This document shows, piece after piece, positions 53,216 through 59,978 of a stretch of 64,000 bases of DNA. The notes beneath the pieces are model-generated. The model saw only the letters and a list, made by a program, of their open reading frames with translations, ran no database searches and had not been told where the DNA came from. The DNA comes from an uncultured Clostridia bacterium (GTDB lineage Bacteria > Bacillota > Clostridia > Oscillospirales > Oscillospiraceae): contig CAMHMZ010000001.1 in NCBI GenBank assembly GCA_946186375.1, positions 62,001-126,000 on the forward strand. The letters are read 5' to 3'. Made by a program: the position numbers and the translations under genes. Within the stretch, counting starts at the first letter, position 1. Each line of letters starts with the position of its first letter.

Positions 53216-53773
53216 ATGTACTACATCTATGAACTCAACATGCCGGAAGAAGTCAAAGAGAAGCTGGTACAGACGGCTGCGGAAAGAGGCGTGACCACAG
53301 ACGAGCTTGTACAAAGCTGGCTCGAGTGGGCGGTCGAACATAAGGCCGAGTTCGAGGAGATGGTCAAGAATCACAAGGCTTTGTCTGAAGAGGAACGCGC
53401 AAAGGGCGAAGCCATCAAGATCGTGCGAAGCTATCCCGTTCACGACGGGGAAAGCGAAGCGGAGGCGAAGCTGCGCGCGCTGCGTGAGGAAACAGGGCGC
53501 ACGCTTGGGCCGTTGTCGAACGATGTCGAAACGATGATGCTGCCTATGATCTCGGAAGAAGAGTTCTGCGAGCACGTGGAAGACGAGAATTTCTACGAGA
53601 AGTACGGAAACCCATGTGTGATCGTAGGGAAAGACGGTCGGAAAATCGTTTTTGAGTCTTTCGCGCTCTACAAGCGTGATATGCACCTCGCCGGCATGGA
53701 CGACGAACTGGCGGAGATAGAGAAGCAGATCGAAGAGGACGGCCGCAGACAGAAAGAAGCTGGTGGAGTATGA
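53216..53773 (+). CDS. Hypothetical protein, antitoxin-like architecture
   Basis: A 185-residue soluble protein with a strong CGGAGG ribosome binding site. The first 40 residues (NMPEEVKEKLVQTAAERGVT...) have the strand-helix-turn-helix pattern of ribbon-helix-helix or 'DUF6290-type' antitoxins. The C-terminal part has 'NPCVIVGKDGRKIVFES', the pattern of Phd/YefM-like antitoxins. The arrangement is only suggestive. It overlaps the next small gene by 4 nt. Four GCGAAGC heptamers fall inside it. Confidence 0.5.
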   Translation: MYYIYELNMPEEVKEKLVQTAAERGVTTDELVQSWLEWAVEHKAEFEEMVKNHKALSEEERAKGEAIKIVRSYPVHDGESEAEAKLRALREETGRTLGPLSNDVETMMLPMISEEEFCEHVEDENFYEKYGNPCVIVGKDGRKIVFESFALYKRDMHLAGMDDELAEIEKQIEEDGRRQKEAGGV

Positions 53774-54006
53774 GGAAGAAGATCGCAAAAAGAAAGCGTC
53801 GGGCGCTGCTGCGCGCCGGCTGTAAGATCACAAAAGAAAAGATGGTGAAAGAACCAGGCTGGCCGAGAAAGCAGTGTGGCTACTGGCTGAACTTTGAAGA
53901 TAAGGATGGAATGAAGTGTTCCTGCGGCGGCTTTGATATGCTGGAGACATTCGGCCTTGCGCTATGGATGCTTGAGATCGGTCCGGAACCGAGGTGCGAG
54001 AAGTGA
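53770..54006 (+). CDS. Small hypothetical protein
   Basis: A 78-residue basic protein coupled to the previous gene by an ATGA overlap. The N-terminus is strongly basic (RKKIAKRKRRALLRAGCKIT) and the C-terminus has cysteines in 'MKCSCGGFDM'. The position after an antitoxin-like gene would fit a toxin partner, but no toxin motif is visible. Confidence 0.45.
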   Translation: MRKKIAKRKRRALLRAGCKITKEKMVKEPGWPRKQCGYWLNFEDKDGMKCSCGGFDMLETFGLALWMLEIGPEPRCEK

Positions 54007-54008
54007 GC

Positions 54009-54860
54009 ATGGATAAAGTGATCGTGATCGGCTGTCCCGGTGCTGGGAAAAGCGTGTTTTCTAAAGAGCTTCAGAAAATAACGGATCTTCCGTTGTATCA
54101 TCTGGATAACATCTGGCACAAGCCTGATAAAACAACGATAGACAGAGATGAATTTGACAAGAAACTTCATGAGATCATGCGCTGCAAGTACTGGATCATG
54201 GACGGCAATTACATGCGGACGATGCCGGAGAGAATGCAGGCGTGTGATACCGTGATTTTCCTGGACTTTCCGCTGGATGTATGCTTGAAAGGTGCTGAGA
54301 GTCGTGTCGGGATCGAGCATGATGATCTACCGTTTGTTGAAGAGTCCTTTGATCCGGAGTTCAGAAAATACATTCTGGACTTCCCGAAAGCAGCCATTCC
54401 GAGGATCTACGAGTTGCTGAAGCAGCACCTGGCAGATAAGACGATCTGGATCTGCAAGAGCAGGGAAGAAGCGGCGGCGCTGCTGCATCACTTTAAGAGA
54501 GACGCGCTGGCAGAAAAGGCCGCCGAGCTCCTCGGCATCTACGAGTCCGAGTCCTTTAAAAACAGGGATTGGTCGAAGAAATGCGACGCCTTGTACGTGT
54601 GGAGCCTGGACGGAGGCGGGAAATCGATTCTGCTGAATATCGACGGCGAGTATTTACTGTCGAAAAATGGCGAAAGCCGTGAAGAACTGGAGCGGGCGTT
54701 TCTGGAAGGGCCGCGAGATACGTGGCCTATGGAAATCAAGCAGAGTGAGTCGGAACCCGAGCAGGCCCAAGAGGCAAAACCCGCGTCGGCGCAGAAAAGA
54801 GTTGTAAAGAAGAAGGCGACTCGTACTGTGAGGAAAAAGAAGGTCATTAATGGTGAGTAA
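54009..54860 (+). CDS. P-loop kinase-like NTPase
   Basis: A 283-residue protein. I take the ATG at 54009, which follows GAGAAG, over the GTG at 53994. The N-terminal domain is an adenylate-kinase-type P-loop enzyme: Walker A 'GCPGAGKS' (K14), then 'LYHLDNIWHKPDK' and 'WIMDGNYMRTMPERMQACDT', blocks shared with FlaR-type 'DNA topology modulation' proteins. After about residue 160 a second domain follows, ending in a lysine/arginine-rich tail. Substrate unknown. It overlaps the next gene by 11 nt. Confidence 0.65.
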   Translation: MDKVIVIGCPGAGKSVFSKELQKITDLPLYHLDNIWHKPDKTTIDRDEFDKKLHEIMRCKYWIMDGNYMRTMPERMQACDTVIFLDFPLDVCLKGAESRVGIEHDDLPFVEESFDPEFRKYILDFPKAAIPRIYELLKQHLADKTIWICKSREEAAALLHHFKRDALAEKAAELLGIYESESFKNRDWSKKCDALYVWSLDGGGKSILLNIDGEYLLSKNGESREELERAFLEGPRDTWPMEIKQSESEPEQAQEAKPASAQKRVVKKKATRTVRKKKVINGE

Positions 54861-55716
54861 GAAAATCGTTGCTCCGTGGTATTCGGAGCGGAAAACTGTA
54901 TATAGAAACGGCAGGTTTGAAGAGAAAGTCCTTCCGGAAGGATGCCTATTTTCAAAAGGGGAATATAAGGCCGGCATCAAGCGTGAAGATCTTCCGGAGC
55001 ACTATGTCGAGATTTGGAACCATGGACTCCTGCTGATGGATGTAAAAAACGTGGTAGATATGGAATATAAGCCAAACTATTTCGTAGACAACCATGTTTT
55101 CAAGGATGACTCGCTGTACATCTCCTGGTCGGAAAAGCTCATTCCGGCAGCATCAGAGAAGGCGTTTTCGCCTTTTGGAAATTACGATAAGATCCTGTGG
55201 AACTGGTCTATTCTGACTTTTGTGGAGAGCGTCATGAAGTACGCGGACGGGCCGATCAAGGAAAAGGCTGCGGAGATTGAGAAGCTGGTCAGAGACAAGA
55301 TCGTCTGGTACATCCACACAGATCCGGAGCACTATGAAGTGCCAAGCGAGTACATGCCGTTCAGTCCGAAAGTGACCTACATCGTAAGGGACATGTCAAA
55401 GCTGAAACGGCCTCGGTCAAAAGAAGAGCAGATCAAGACCTTGGACGTATTCTGCAAAAAGTTTCATTTGGACCACGAGGCGACGGTGGAGCTTCCGGCG
55501 GGGACGCCGGGAAGAGTGCGTCTCGCGGAGATGGCAGAACAGTACCCGGTGCTTTCACGACAGGCACCTATCAGACCGATCTTCCTTTACTGTTTCACCG
55601 AAGAATACGGAGACGCTCACGAAGATATGATCCACGAAGAGATCATGAGCGCATTCGGGCGAGACAGGGGAACAGTCATGCGTGTATACGCTCGCATGCA
55701 CGAAGAGACGCATTGA
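54850..55716 (+). CDS. Hypothetical protein
   Basis: A 288-residue soluble protein overlapping the NTPase gene. No family recognised. It contains 'LYISWSEKLIPAASEKAFSP' and an alpha-helical C-terminal half. The next gene lies 84 nt on, after a good ribosome binding site. It probably belongs to the same accessory operon as the NTPase. Confidence 0.5.
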   Translation: MVSKKIVAPWYSERKTVYRNGRFEEKVLPEGCLFSKGEYKAGIKREDLPEHYVEIWNHGLLLMDVKNVVDMEYKPNYFVDNHVFKDDSLYISWSEKLIPAASEKAFSPFGNYDKILWNWSILTFVESVMKYADGPIKEKAAEIEKLVRDKIVWYIHTDPEHYEVPSEYMPFSPKVTYIVRDMSKLKRPRSKEEQIKTLDVFCKKFHLDHEATVELPAGTPGRVRLAEMAEQYPVLSRQAPIRPIFLYCFTEEYGDAHEDMIHEEIMSAFGRDRGTVMRVYARMHEETH

Positions 55717-55800
55717 GTGGCATCTTAAAATCAAATAAAACTGACAAACGCAACAAAGATAAGTCAAACAAATACATAAATTGAAAGGAAAATATAAATC

Positions 55801-56454
55801 ATGAGTTACGATCTTTATCTGAGAGACCCCGTCACGAACGCCGAGCTTAAGGTGCCTGCGCATCTGATGACCGGGCCTAATATCCCGTGCCGGATGGTCA
55901 ATGGCCAGTTTGTTCAGGTGCCCAGCACAGAGGCATACCTGAACATCACATACAACTACGCGCGCTACTACTACGATGCTTTTCCCGGTGCTGAAGATCA
56001 GGGGCGTTTTGAAGAGGATATGAAGCAGTTCCCGACGATCAGCGAAGAGGGCGGCATCCGCTCTTTGAACGGTATGACCGGCGCGGAGGCTATCCCCATG
56101 CTGAAGGAGATGATCCGGCGTATCACTGCAGAGTATCGTCTTTCGGATGGGTCTTGGAAGAAATCTGAGAGAGAGAATCATTACCTGACTGACAATGATA
56201 CGGGTAAGCGAGTCTCTTCTACGGCCAAGATGGATTTCTTCTTCGATAAGACGAGAGCTGGTCTGGACGAAAAAGCAGCGGGAAAGCTTGCCGACGCGAA
56301 GTTTACGAGCCATGTGGAGACGATCACAGTCGACGAGGGTGACGCTGACGGCAGCTACTGGGACGCTACGGCTGTGAAGGCTATTCGGCCGCTGTATCAG
56401 CTCATTGCTCTGTCACAGCTTCGTCCGGACGGTGTATGGAGCGAAGAATCTTAA
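55801..56454 (+). CDS. Hypothetical protein
   Basis: A 217-residue soluble protein with ribosome binding site GAAAGGAAAA. The opening 'MSYDLYLRDPVTNAELKVPA' and 'YLNITYNYARYYYDAFPG' belong to a conserved family I have seen in Bacillota genomes and phages but cannot name. No catalytic motif is evident. A hairpin follows its stop. Confidence 0.55.
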   Translation: MSYDLYLRDPVTNAELKVPAHLMTGPNIPCRMVNGQFVQVPSTEAYLNITYNYARYYYDAFPGAEDQGRFEEDMKQFPTISEEGGIRSLNGMTGAEAIPMLKEMIRRITAEYRLSDGSWKKSERENHYLTDNDTGKRVSSTAKMDFFFDKTRAGLDEKAAGKLADAKFTSHVETITVDEGDADGSYWDATAVKAIRPLYQLIALSQLRPDGVWSEES

Positions 56455-56468
56455 CTACGCCACGTAAG

Positions 56469-56496
56469 AACGTATTGCCGGTGTCGGCAATACGTT
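56469..56496 (+). terminator. Hairpin, possible terminator
   Basis: Perfect 12-bp stem AACGTATTGCCG / CGGCAATACGTT with loop GTGT; the tail TCAAATT is poor in T, so termination may be partial. Confidence 0.5.
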
Positions 56497-56524
56497 TCAA
56501 ATTCCAGAAAGGTAGGTTTTGACT

Positions 56525-57151
56525 ATGAATAGAATCAAATCTTTGACTCTTGTGTTTGAAAACATCGAGAGTATCGAGATCGACGGCCGGCATATCGGCG
56601 CCTTCGAAATAAATGGCATCGAGAAGCAGATCTCTCGAATTGCCGTAAACGCGATCATTGAGCATGAAAGCTGCCGGCGCTTCTTCATGGAACTGCATCC
56701 AGACGCGAACAAACCTTATTTTCCGTTCGGGATCAAGGATTGGGAAGAGCAGGAGTCCGTGTTTGACAGGATCCGCAAGTGGCGGGATATCACCCGTATT
56801 GAATTCGACATGTGTACGGATGAAGTCTATTACGGAAAAGAAGAGCCGAACGAGACGAACTGCAAGCATTCCGAGTACTACGTATCCTGGAGGCCCGACG
56901 CAGACGACGATGATGCTCCTGGTGAAGAGAACATCGATCAGAAGTCGCTGATCAGCAAGGCCGGCTGGCTTTATCTGCTGGTTGAGCCGGATATGAGTCT
57001 GGAGAAGCTTCTGGCAAATGCCGATATCAACAGTGAAGGTTACGCAGAAGCAGAGGAGCTCCTGTGCGATCTCGGAGACAAGCGCTACGAGATGGCAAAA
57101 GCTCGATTCATGGAAGGGGAAGAGGACGATGGACCCGATTGTAAAAGTTGA
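56525..57151 (+). CDS. Hypothetical protein
   Basis: A 208-residue soluble acidic protein; the ATG at 56525 follows AAAGGTAGG. It contains 'IESIEIDGRHIGAFEINGIE' and a tryptophan/aspartate-rich middle. I recognise no family. Its end overlaps the acetyltransferase gene by 23 nt, so the two are coupled. Confidence 0.5.
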   Translation: MNRIKSLTLVFENIESIEIDGRHIGAFEINGIEKQISRIAVNAIIEHESCRRFFMELHPDANKPYFPFGIKDWEEQESVFDRIRKWRDITRIEFDMCTDEVYYGKEEPNETNCKHSEYYVSWRPDADDDDAPGEENIDQKSLISKAGWLYLLVEPDMSLEKLLANADINSEGYAEAEELLCDLGDKRYEMAKARFMEGEEDDGPDCKS

Positions 57152-57725
57152 GAAGCCGATTCTTACAGACAGGTTGATCCTTCGTCCATTCCGTATGACT
57201 GACGCCGAAGACGTGTTCGAATACGCGTCCGTCGACGGCGTTGGCCAGATGGCCCGTTGGATTCCGCATAGAGATATCGAGATCACAAAGGCTTGGCTCA
57301 AGAAGACCATCGAAAATCAGAAAACATATGCGATCACATACCGCGGAAAGGTGATTGGCACTATCAGTATCAACCATTCCAAGGAAGACATGTTCCCGCA
57401 GTTCAAAGACCGCGAATGCAAGAGCCTCGGCGCGGTCGTATCAAAAGACTTCTGGGGCAAGGGCTTTGCCTCTGAAGCGCTGGAAGCGGTCATTACATGG
57501 CTGTTTACCGGCACACAGGTAGATGTTCTCTTTGCCTCTCACTACGACTTCAATGAACGCTCAGCGAGGCTGCAGCATCATTGTGGACTACACAAGCTCG
57601 GAGAGACCTCGGAATACGACGATATATGGAAGAAAGATGTGAAATTTATCCACAATGTCCTGACTAAAGAGGAATGGCTGGACGGACGTTGGGCCGATAT
57701 TGTTGGCAAAATCACCGATTGTTGA
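57129..57725 (+). CDS. GNAT acetyltransferase (RimJ/RimL type)
   Basis: A 198-residue enzyme. The ATG at 57129 (MDPIVKVEKPILTDRLILRP) is the family's natural start; a longer frame upstream overlaps the previous gene. The 'ILTDRLILRPFRMTDAEDVF' opening, 'SLGAVVSKDFWGKGFASEAL' (acetyl-CoA binding) and 'FASHYDFNERSARLQHHCGL' are the conserved blocks of the RimJ/RimL group that acetylates N-terminal amines of proteins or small molecules. The substrate cannot be read from sequence. Confidence 0.8.
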   Translation: MDPIVKVEKPILTDRLILRPFRMTDAEDVFEYASVDGVGQMARWIPHRDIEITKAWLKKTIENQKTYAITYRGKVIGTISINHSKEDMFPQFKDRECKSLGAVVSKDFWGKGFASEALEAVITWLFTGTQVDVLFASHYDFNERSARLQHHCGLHKLGETSEYDDIWKKDVKFIHNVLTKEEWLDGRWADIVGKITDC

Positions 57726-57750
57726 CGTTTTTGTAAACCGTGCATAAAAC
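57722..57750 (+). promoter_or_regulatory. Possible promoter of the methyltransferase locus
   Basis: TTGACG (57722-57727), 17-nt spacer, TAAAAC (57745-57750), ahead of the leader peptide and methyltransferase. Both boxes are imperfect. Confidence 0.4.
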
Positions 57751-57812
57751 ATACACATCGGCAATAATACAAAATTTTGCCGATATGCAGTAGTGCTGAA
57801 AGGAGCTTTTGC

Positions 57813-57848
57813 ATGGACTACAAAAATCAACGTTCGGCGGTAATGTAA
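57813..57848 (+). CDS. 11-residue leader peptide
   Basis: ATG at 57813 seven bases after AAAGGAGC, one of the best ribosome binding sites in the region, encoding MDYKNQRSAVM and then TAA. It lies 82 nt before the methyltransferase start and 47 nt before the hairpin that hides that start. Too short to be an enzyme; the position suggests a translated leader. Confidence 0.4.
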   Translation: MDYKNQRSAVM

Positions 57849-57895
57849 GCTAGTTGCTTGTTGTTGTGAGATATTTGTTTGAGAAAAAAATGTTG

Positions 57896-57921
57896 CCTCC
57901 CGAACGGAATCATTCGGGAGG
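57896..57921 (+). promoter_or_regulatory. Hairpin sequestering the methyltransferase ribosome binding site
   Basis: Perfect 9-bp stem CCTCCCGAA / TTCGGGAGG with an 8-nt loop. The right arm contains GGGAGG, the ribosome binding site eight or nine bases before the ATG at 57931. When the hairpin is closed, translation should be weak. Confidence 0.6.
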
Positions 57922-57930
57922 TATCTGTTT

Positions 57931-59223
57931 ATGGCGAACAAGAATCTGACAGCAGCGAAGAAAGCTAAGAATGACGAGTTTTATACACAGTTTGAAGACA
58001 TTCAGAAAGAACTGACTCATTACAAAGACCATTTTAAGGATAAAATCATCTTTTGCAACTGTGATGATCCGACATGGAGCAACTTCTGGCGATATTTTCA
58101 TCTCAATTTCGAGTTCTTTGGCATCAAGAAACTAATCGCGACACACTACGATGCCACGCAGAGTACATACAAAATGGAATACACGGGCGGAGATGACACA
58201 AACTTTGAAGCCGGCGTCGTGACGCCGCTTATGCAAAACGGAGATTTCAGGTCTCCTGAATGTGTTGAGTTACTGAAAGAGGCTGATATTGTTGTTACAA
58301 ATCCAATGTTTTCACTTTTCAGGCAGTATGTGGCTCAACTGATTGAGTATAAGAAGAAATTCGTGATAATGGGCAACATGAACGCAGTTACATATAAAGA
58401 GTTTTTCCCGTTGCTTAAAGACAATGAAGTTTGGGCGGGATACAGTTTCAATAAGACTTTGGTTTTTGCCGTTCCGGATACATACGACACAAGCAAAAGT
58501 ATTGGGCAGGATGAGTTTGGGAGGAAGCTTGTAAGAGTGCCGGCTATATGCTGGTTTACGAATTTGGATATTCCAAAGCGCCACGAAGAAATCAAACTGA
58601 CAGAAAAATATGATCCAGAAAGGTACCCGCAATACGAAAACTACCAAGGAATCAACGTGGATAAGGTGACAGATATTCCAAAGGACTATTTCCCGTGCTG
58701 GTATGAGTGCCCGCATGTAGATGAATGTGTTTATGCAAAGACAGAGGAAAAAGAAGACAACGCTCTCTGCGAACAGTCATGCAATGGTGAGATGGGTGTT
58801 CCGATAAGCTTCATGGATAAACATAACACAGAGCAATTTGAGATACTTGGCAATGCGGGATCTTATTCGGGTGACGGAAGTGTAGCGGATGAATTATTCG
58901 TATCGGATTCTTGTGGTCTGCCTGATGAAGAGAAGAGAAGAGAAGAGAAGAGAAGAGAAGAGAAGAGAAGAGACGCAAAGTGTACAAGAGAATCATCATT
59001 CGCAGGACGAAGAAAATGTAACGGTATCATCGGAGTTCCAATCTCGTACACAGACAAGCATTGTTGCGAGAAATTCAGAATCATCTGGCAGGCATCAGGG
59101 AACACAAGAGCGTCGACAGATAGGACGATCCTTAAAGAGCTTGGATATATTGAGAATAGAAACGACAGAGGTGGTTGCACAGTCATTCACGGCAAACGAA
59201 CATACGGAAGGATCTTCATTTAA
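57931..59223 (+). CDS. EcoRI-family adenine methyltransferase, switchable C-terminus
   Basis: Encodes 430 residues as read here. The N-terminal 280 residues are an EcoRI-type N6-adenine methyltransferase: 'KNDEFYTQFEDIQKEL', 'FCNCDDPTWSNFWRYF', and the catalytic motif N-P-M-F at 124-127 in 'DIVVTNPMFSLFRQYV', followed by 'FVIMGNMNAVTYKE'. From residue 284 the first C-terminal module begins (CNGEMGVPISFMDKHNTEQF). It runs into an (AGAAG)8 tract and, with eight units, continues in frame into module 2 (from 59017), ending 'GKRTYGRIFI'. With seven units the protein would instead end 'KVYKRIIIRRTKKM' at 361 residues, the normal length and end for this family. With nine it would enter the frame of module 3. 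The gene therefore looks phase-variable, not broken. Confidence 0.85.
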   Translation: MANKNLTAAKKAKNDEFYTQFEDIQKELTHYKDHFKDKIIFCNCDDPTWSNFWRYFHLNFEFFGIKKLIATHYDATQSTYKMEYTGGDDTNFEAGVVTPLMQNGDFRSPECVELLKEADIVVTNPMFSLFRQYVAQLIEYKKKFVIMGNMNAVTYKEFFPLLKDNEVWAGYSFNKTLVFAVPDTYDTSKSIGQDEFGRKLVRVPAICWFTNLDIPKRHEEIKLTEKYDPERYPQYENYQGINVDKVTDIPKDYFPCWYECPHVDECVYAKTEEKEDNALCEQSCNGEMGVPISFMDKHNTEQFEILGNAGSYSGDGSVADELFVSDSCGLPDEEKRREEKRREEKRRDAKCTRESSFAGRRKCNGIIGVPISYTDKHCCEKFRIIWQASGNTRASTDRTILKELGYIENRNDRGGCTVIHGKRTYGRIFI

Positions 59224-59629
59224 AAAGTGCAACGGTGAAATAGGTGTTCCAATAAGTTTTATAGATAAGCTTGCTCCATCTCAATTTGAAATCATTGCCG
59301 CAGATTATGAAGTTGCCGGACAAGTCCAGTTGGATGACGGAAAAACTGGAACAGGTCGTTTTTACGTGAGTGAAACGTATGGTCTGAACGATGAACACAC
59401 ACACACACACACAGGATGTACAGCAGGATTGTCATTCGCAGGACGAAGAAAGTGTAACGGAATCATCGGTGTGCCTATCTCATTCCTCGATAAATACTGT
59501 GAAACGCAGTTCAGCATCGTCGGAGTCTTCAACCACGGGACAGATGGTGACTGGGACTTCTCGCCAGCAAAGTGTAGCGGAAAAGAGAAGTATAAACGGC
59601 TGGCAATTCGCAGAAAGGCGAAAATGTAA
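58889..59629 (+). CDS. Alternative methyltransferase C-terminus, modules 3 and 4
   Basis: An overlapping frame (+1 relative to the main methyltransferase frame) that is open through the (AGAAG) tract and the whole of module 2, then encodes module 3 (59228; CNGEIGVPISFIDKLAPSQF) and module 4 (59453; CNGIIGVPISFLDKYCETQF), ending 'EKYKRLAIRRKAKM'. It would be joined to the methyltransferase when the AGAAG count is 9 or 6, giving 567 residues with (AC)9. With (AC)8 or 11 it would end right after module 3 as 'MYSRIVIRRTKKV' (509 residues). It has no good ribosome binding site and is probably not translated alone. Confidence 0.6.
   Translation: MNYSYRILVVCLMKRREEKRREEKRREETQSVQENHHSQDEENVTVSSEFQSRTQTSIVARNSESSGRHQGTQERRQIGRSLKSLDILRIETTEVVAQSFTANEHTEGSSFKKCNGEIGVPISFIDKLAPSQFEIIAADYEVAGQVQLDDGKTGTGRFYVSETYGLNDEHTHTHTGCTAGLSFAGRRKCNGIIGVPISFLDKYCETQFSIVGVFNHGTDGDWDFSPAKCSGKEKYKRLAIRRKAKM
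58931..58970 (+). repeat. (AGAAG)8 phase-switch tract
   Basis: Eight perfect copies of a 5-bp unit inside the methyltransferase gene, encoding EEKRR repeats. Because 5 is not a multiple of 3, each gain or loss of a unit changes the downstream frame. Count mod 3 = 1, 2 or 0 leads to the module 1 end, to module 2 or to module 3. Confidence 0.9.
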
Positions 59630-59867
59630 TGGAGTGATTGGTGTACCTCTATCATTCTTCAACGTTTATTGCACCAGTCAATTCACAATTCTTGGAATGT
59701 GCGAAAACATGGATTTGTACGGCCTGAAAACAAAAGTTTACACATCGCAAGAATGTAGGAATAAATATTTTGAATTATTCAACAAGAAAGGGACGTACGA
59801 CATGAACGCGGCCGGAGTAATAAACGGGAAGAAAGTCTATCAACGTTTACTAATAAGGCGACGTTAG
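59391..59867 (+). CDS. Alternative methyltransferase C-terminus, module 5
   Basis: A third overlapping frame, open across the (AC) tract and all of module 4 (QDVQQDCHSQDEESVTESSV...), then encoding module 5 from 59625 (CNGVIGVPLSFFNVYCTSQF) and ending 'GKKVYQRLLIRRR', a typical family terminus. It would be joined when the AC count is 10 or 7, giving a 647-residue protein if the AGAAG tract is also set to 9 or 6. No independent ribosome binding site is evident. Confidence 0.6.
   Translation: MNTHTHTQDVQQDCHSQDEESVTESSVCLSHSSINTVKRSSASSESSTTGQMVTGTSRQQSVAEKRSINGWQFAERRKCNGVIGVPLSFFNVYCTSQFTILGMCENMDLYGLKTKVYTSQECRNKYFELFNKKGTYDMNAAGVINGKKVYQRLLIRRR
59395..59413 (+). repeat. (AC)9 phase-switch tract
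   Basis: Nine and a half AC units at the end of module 3, encoding HTHTHT. Counts of 8, 9 and 10 give the module 3 end, module 4 and module 5. Confidence 0.9.
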
Positions 59868-59978
59868 TTTCCATTGCATGCGTTACTATAGAGGCATTCT
59901 ATGTGCAGATCGTTTTCGGTGAAAGTTCAAGAAAATACTTTAATGAATTTAAAAAAATGTAAAGGATGGTGATTTAAA

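Noticed and set aside
57018-57128. Longer start for the acetyltransferase.
   Set aside because: The extra 37 residues are a shifted reading of the upstream gene and do not match the family; the ATG at 57129 gives the normal N-terminus.
57931-59867. Reading the methyltransferase 3' region as a frameshifted pseudogene.
   Set aside because: All five modules keep conserved borders and natural ends, the skipped-module frames are stop-free, and the frame changes fall exactly at two simple-sequence tracts. Decay would scatter stops and indels.
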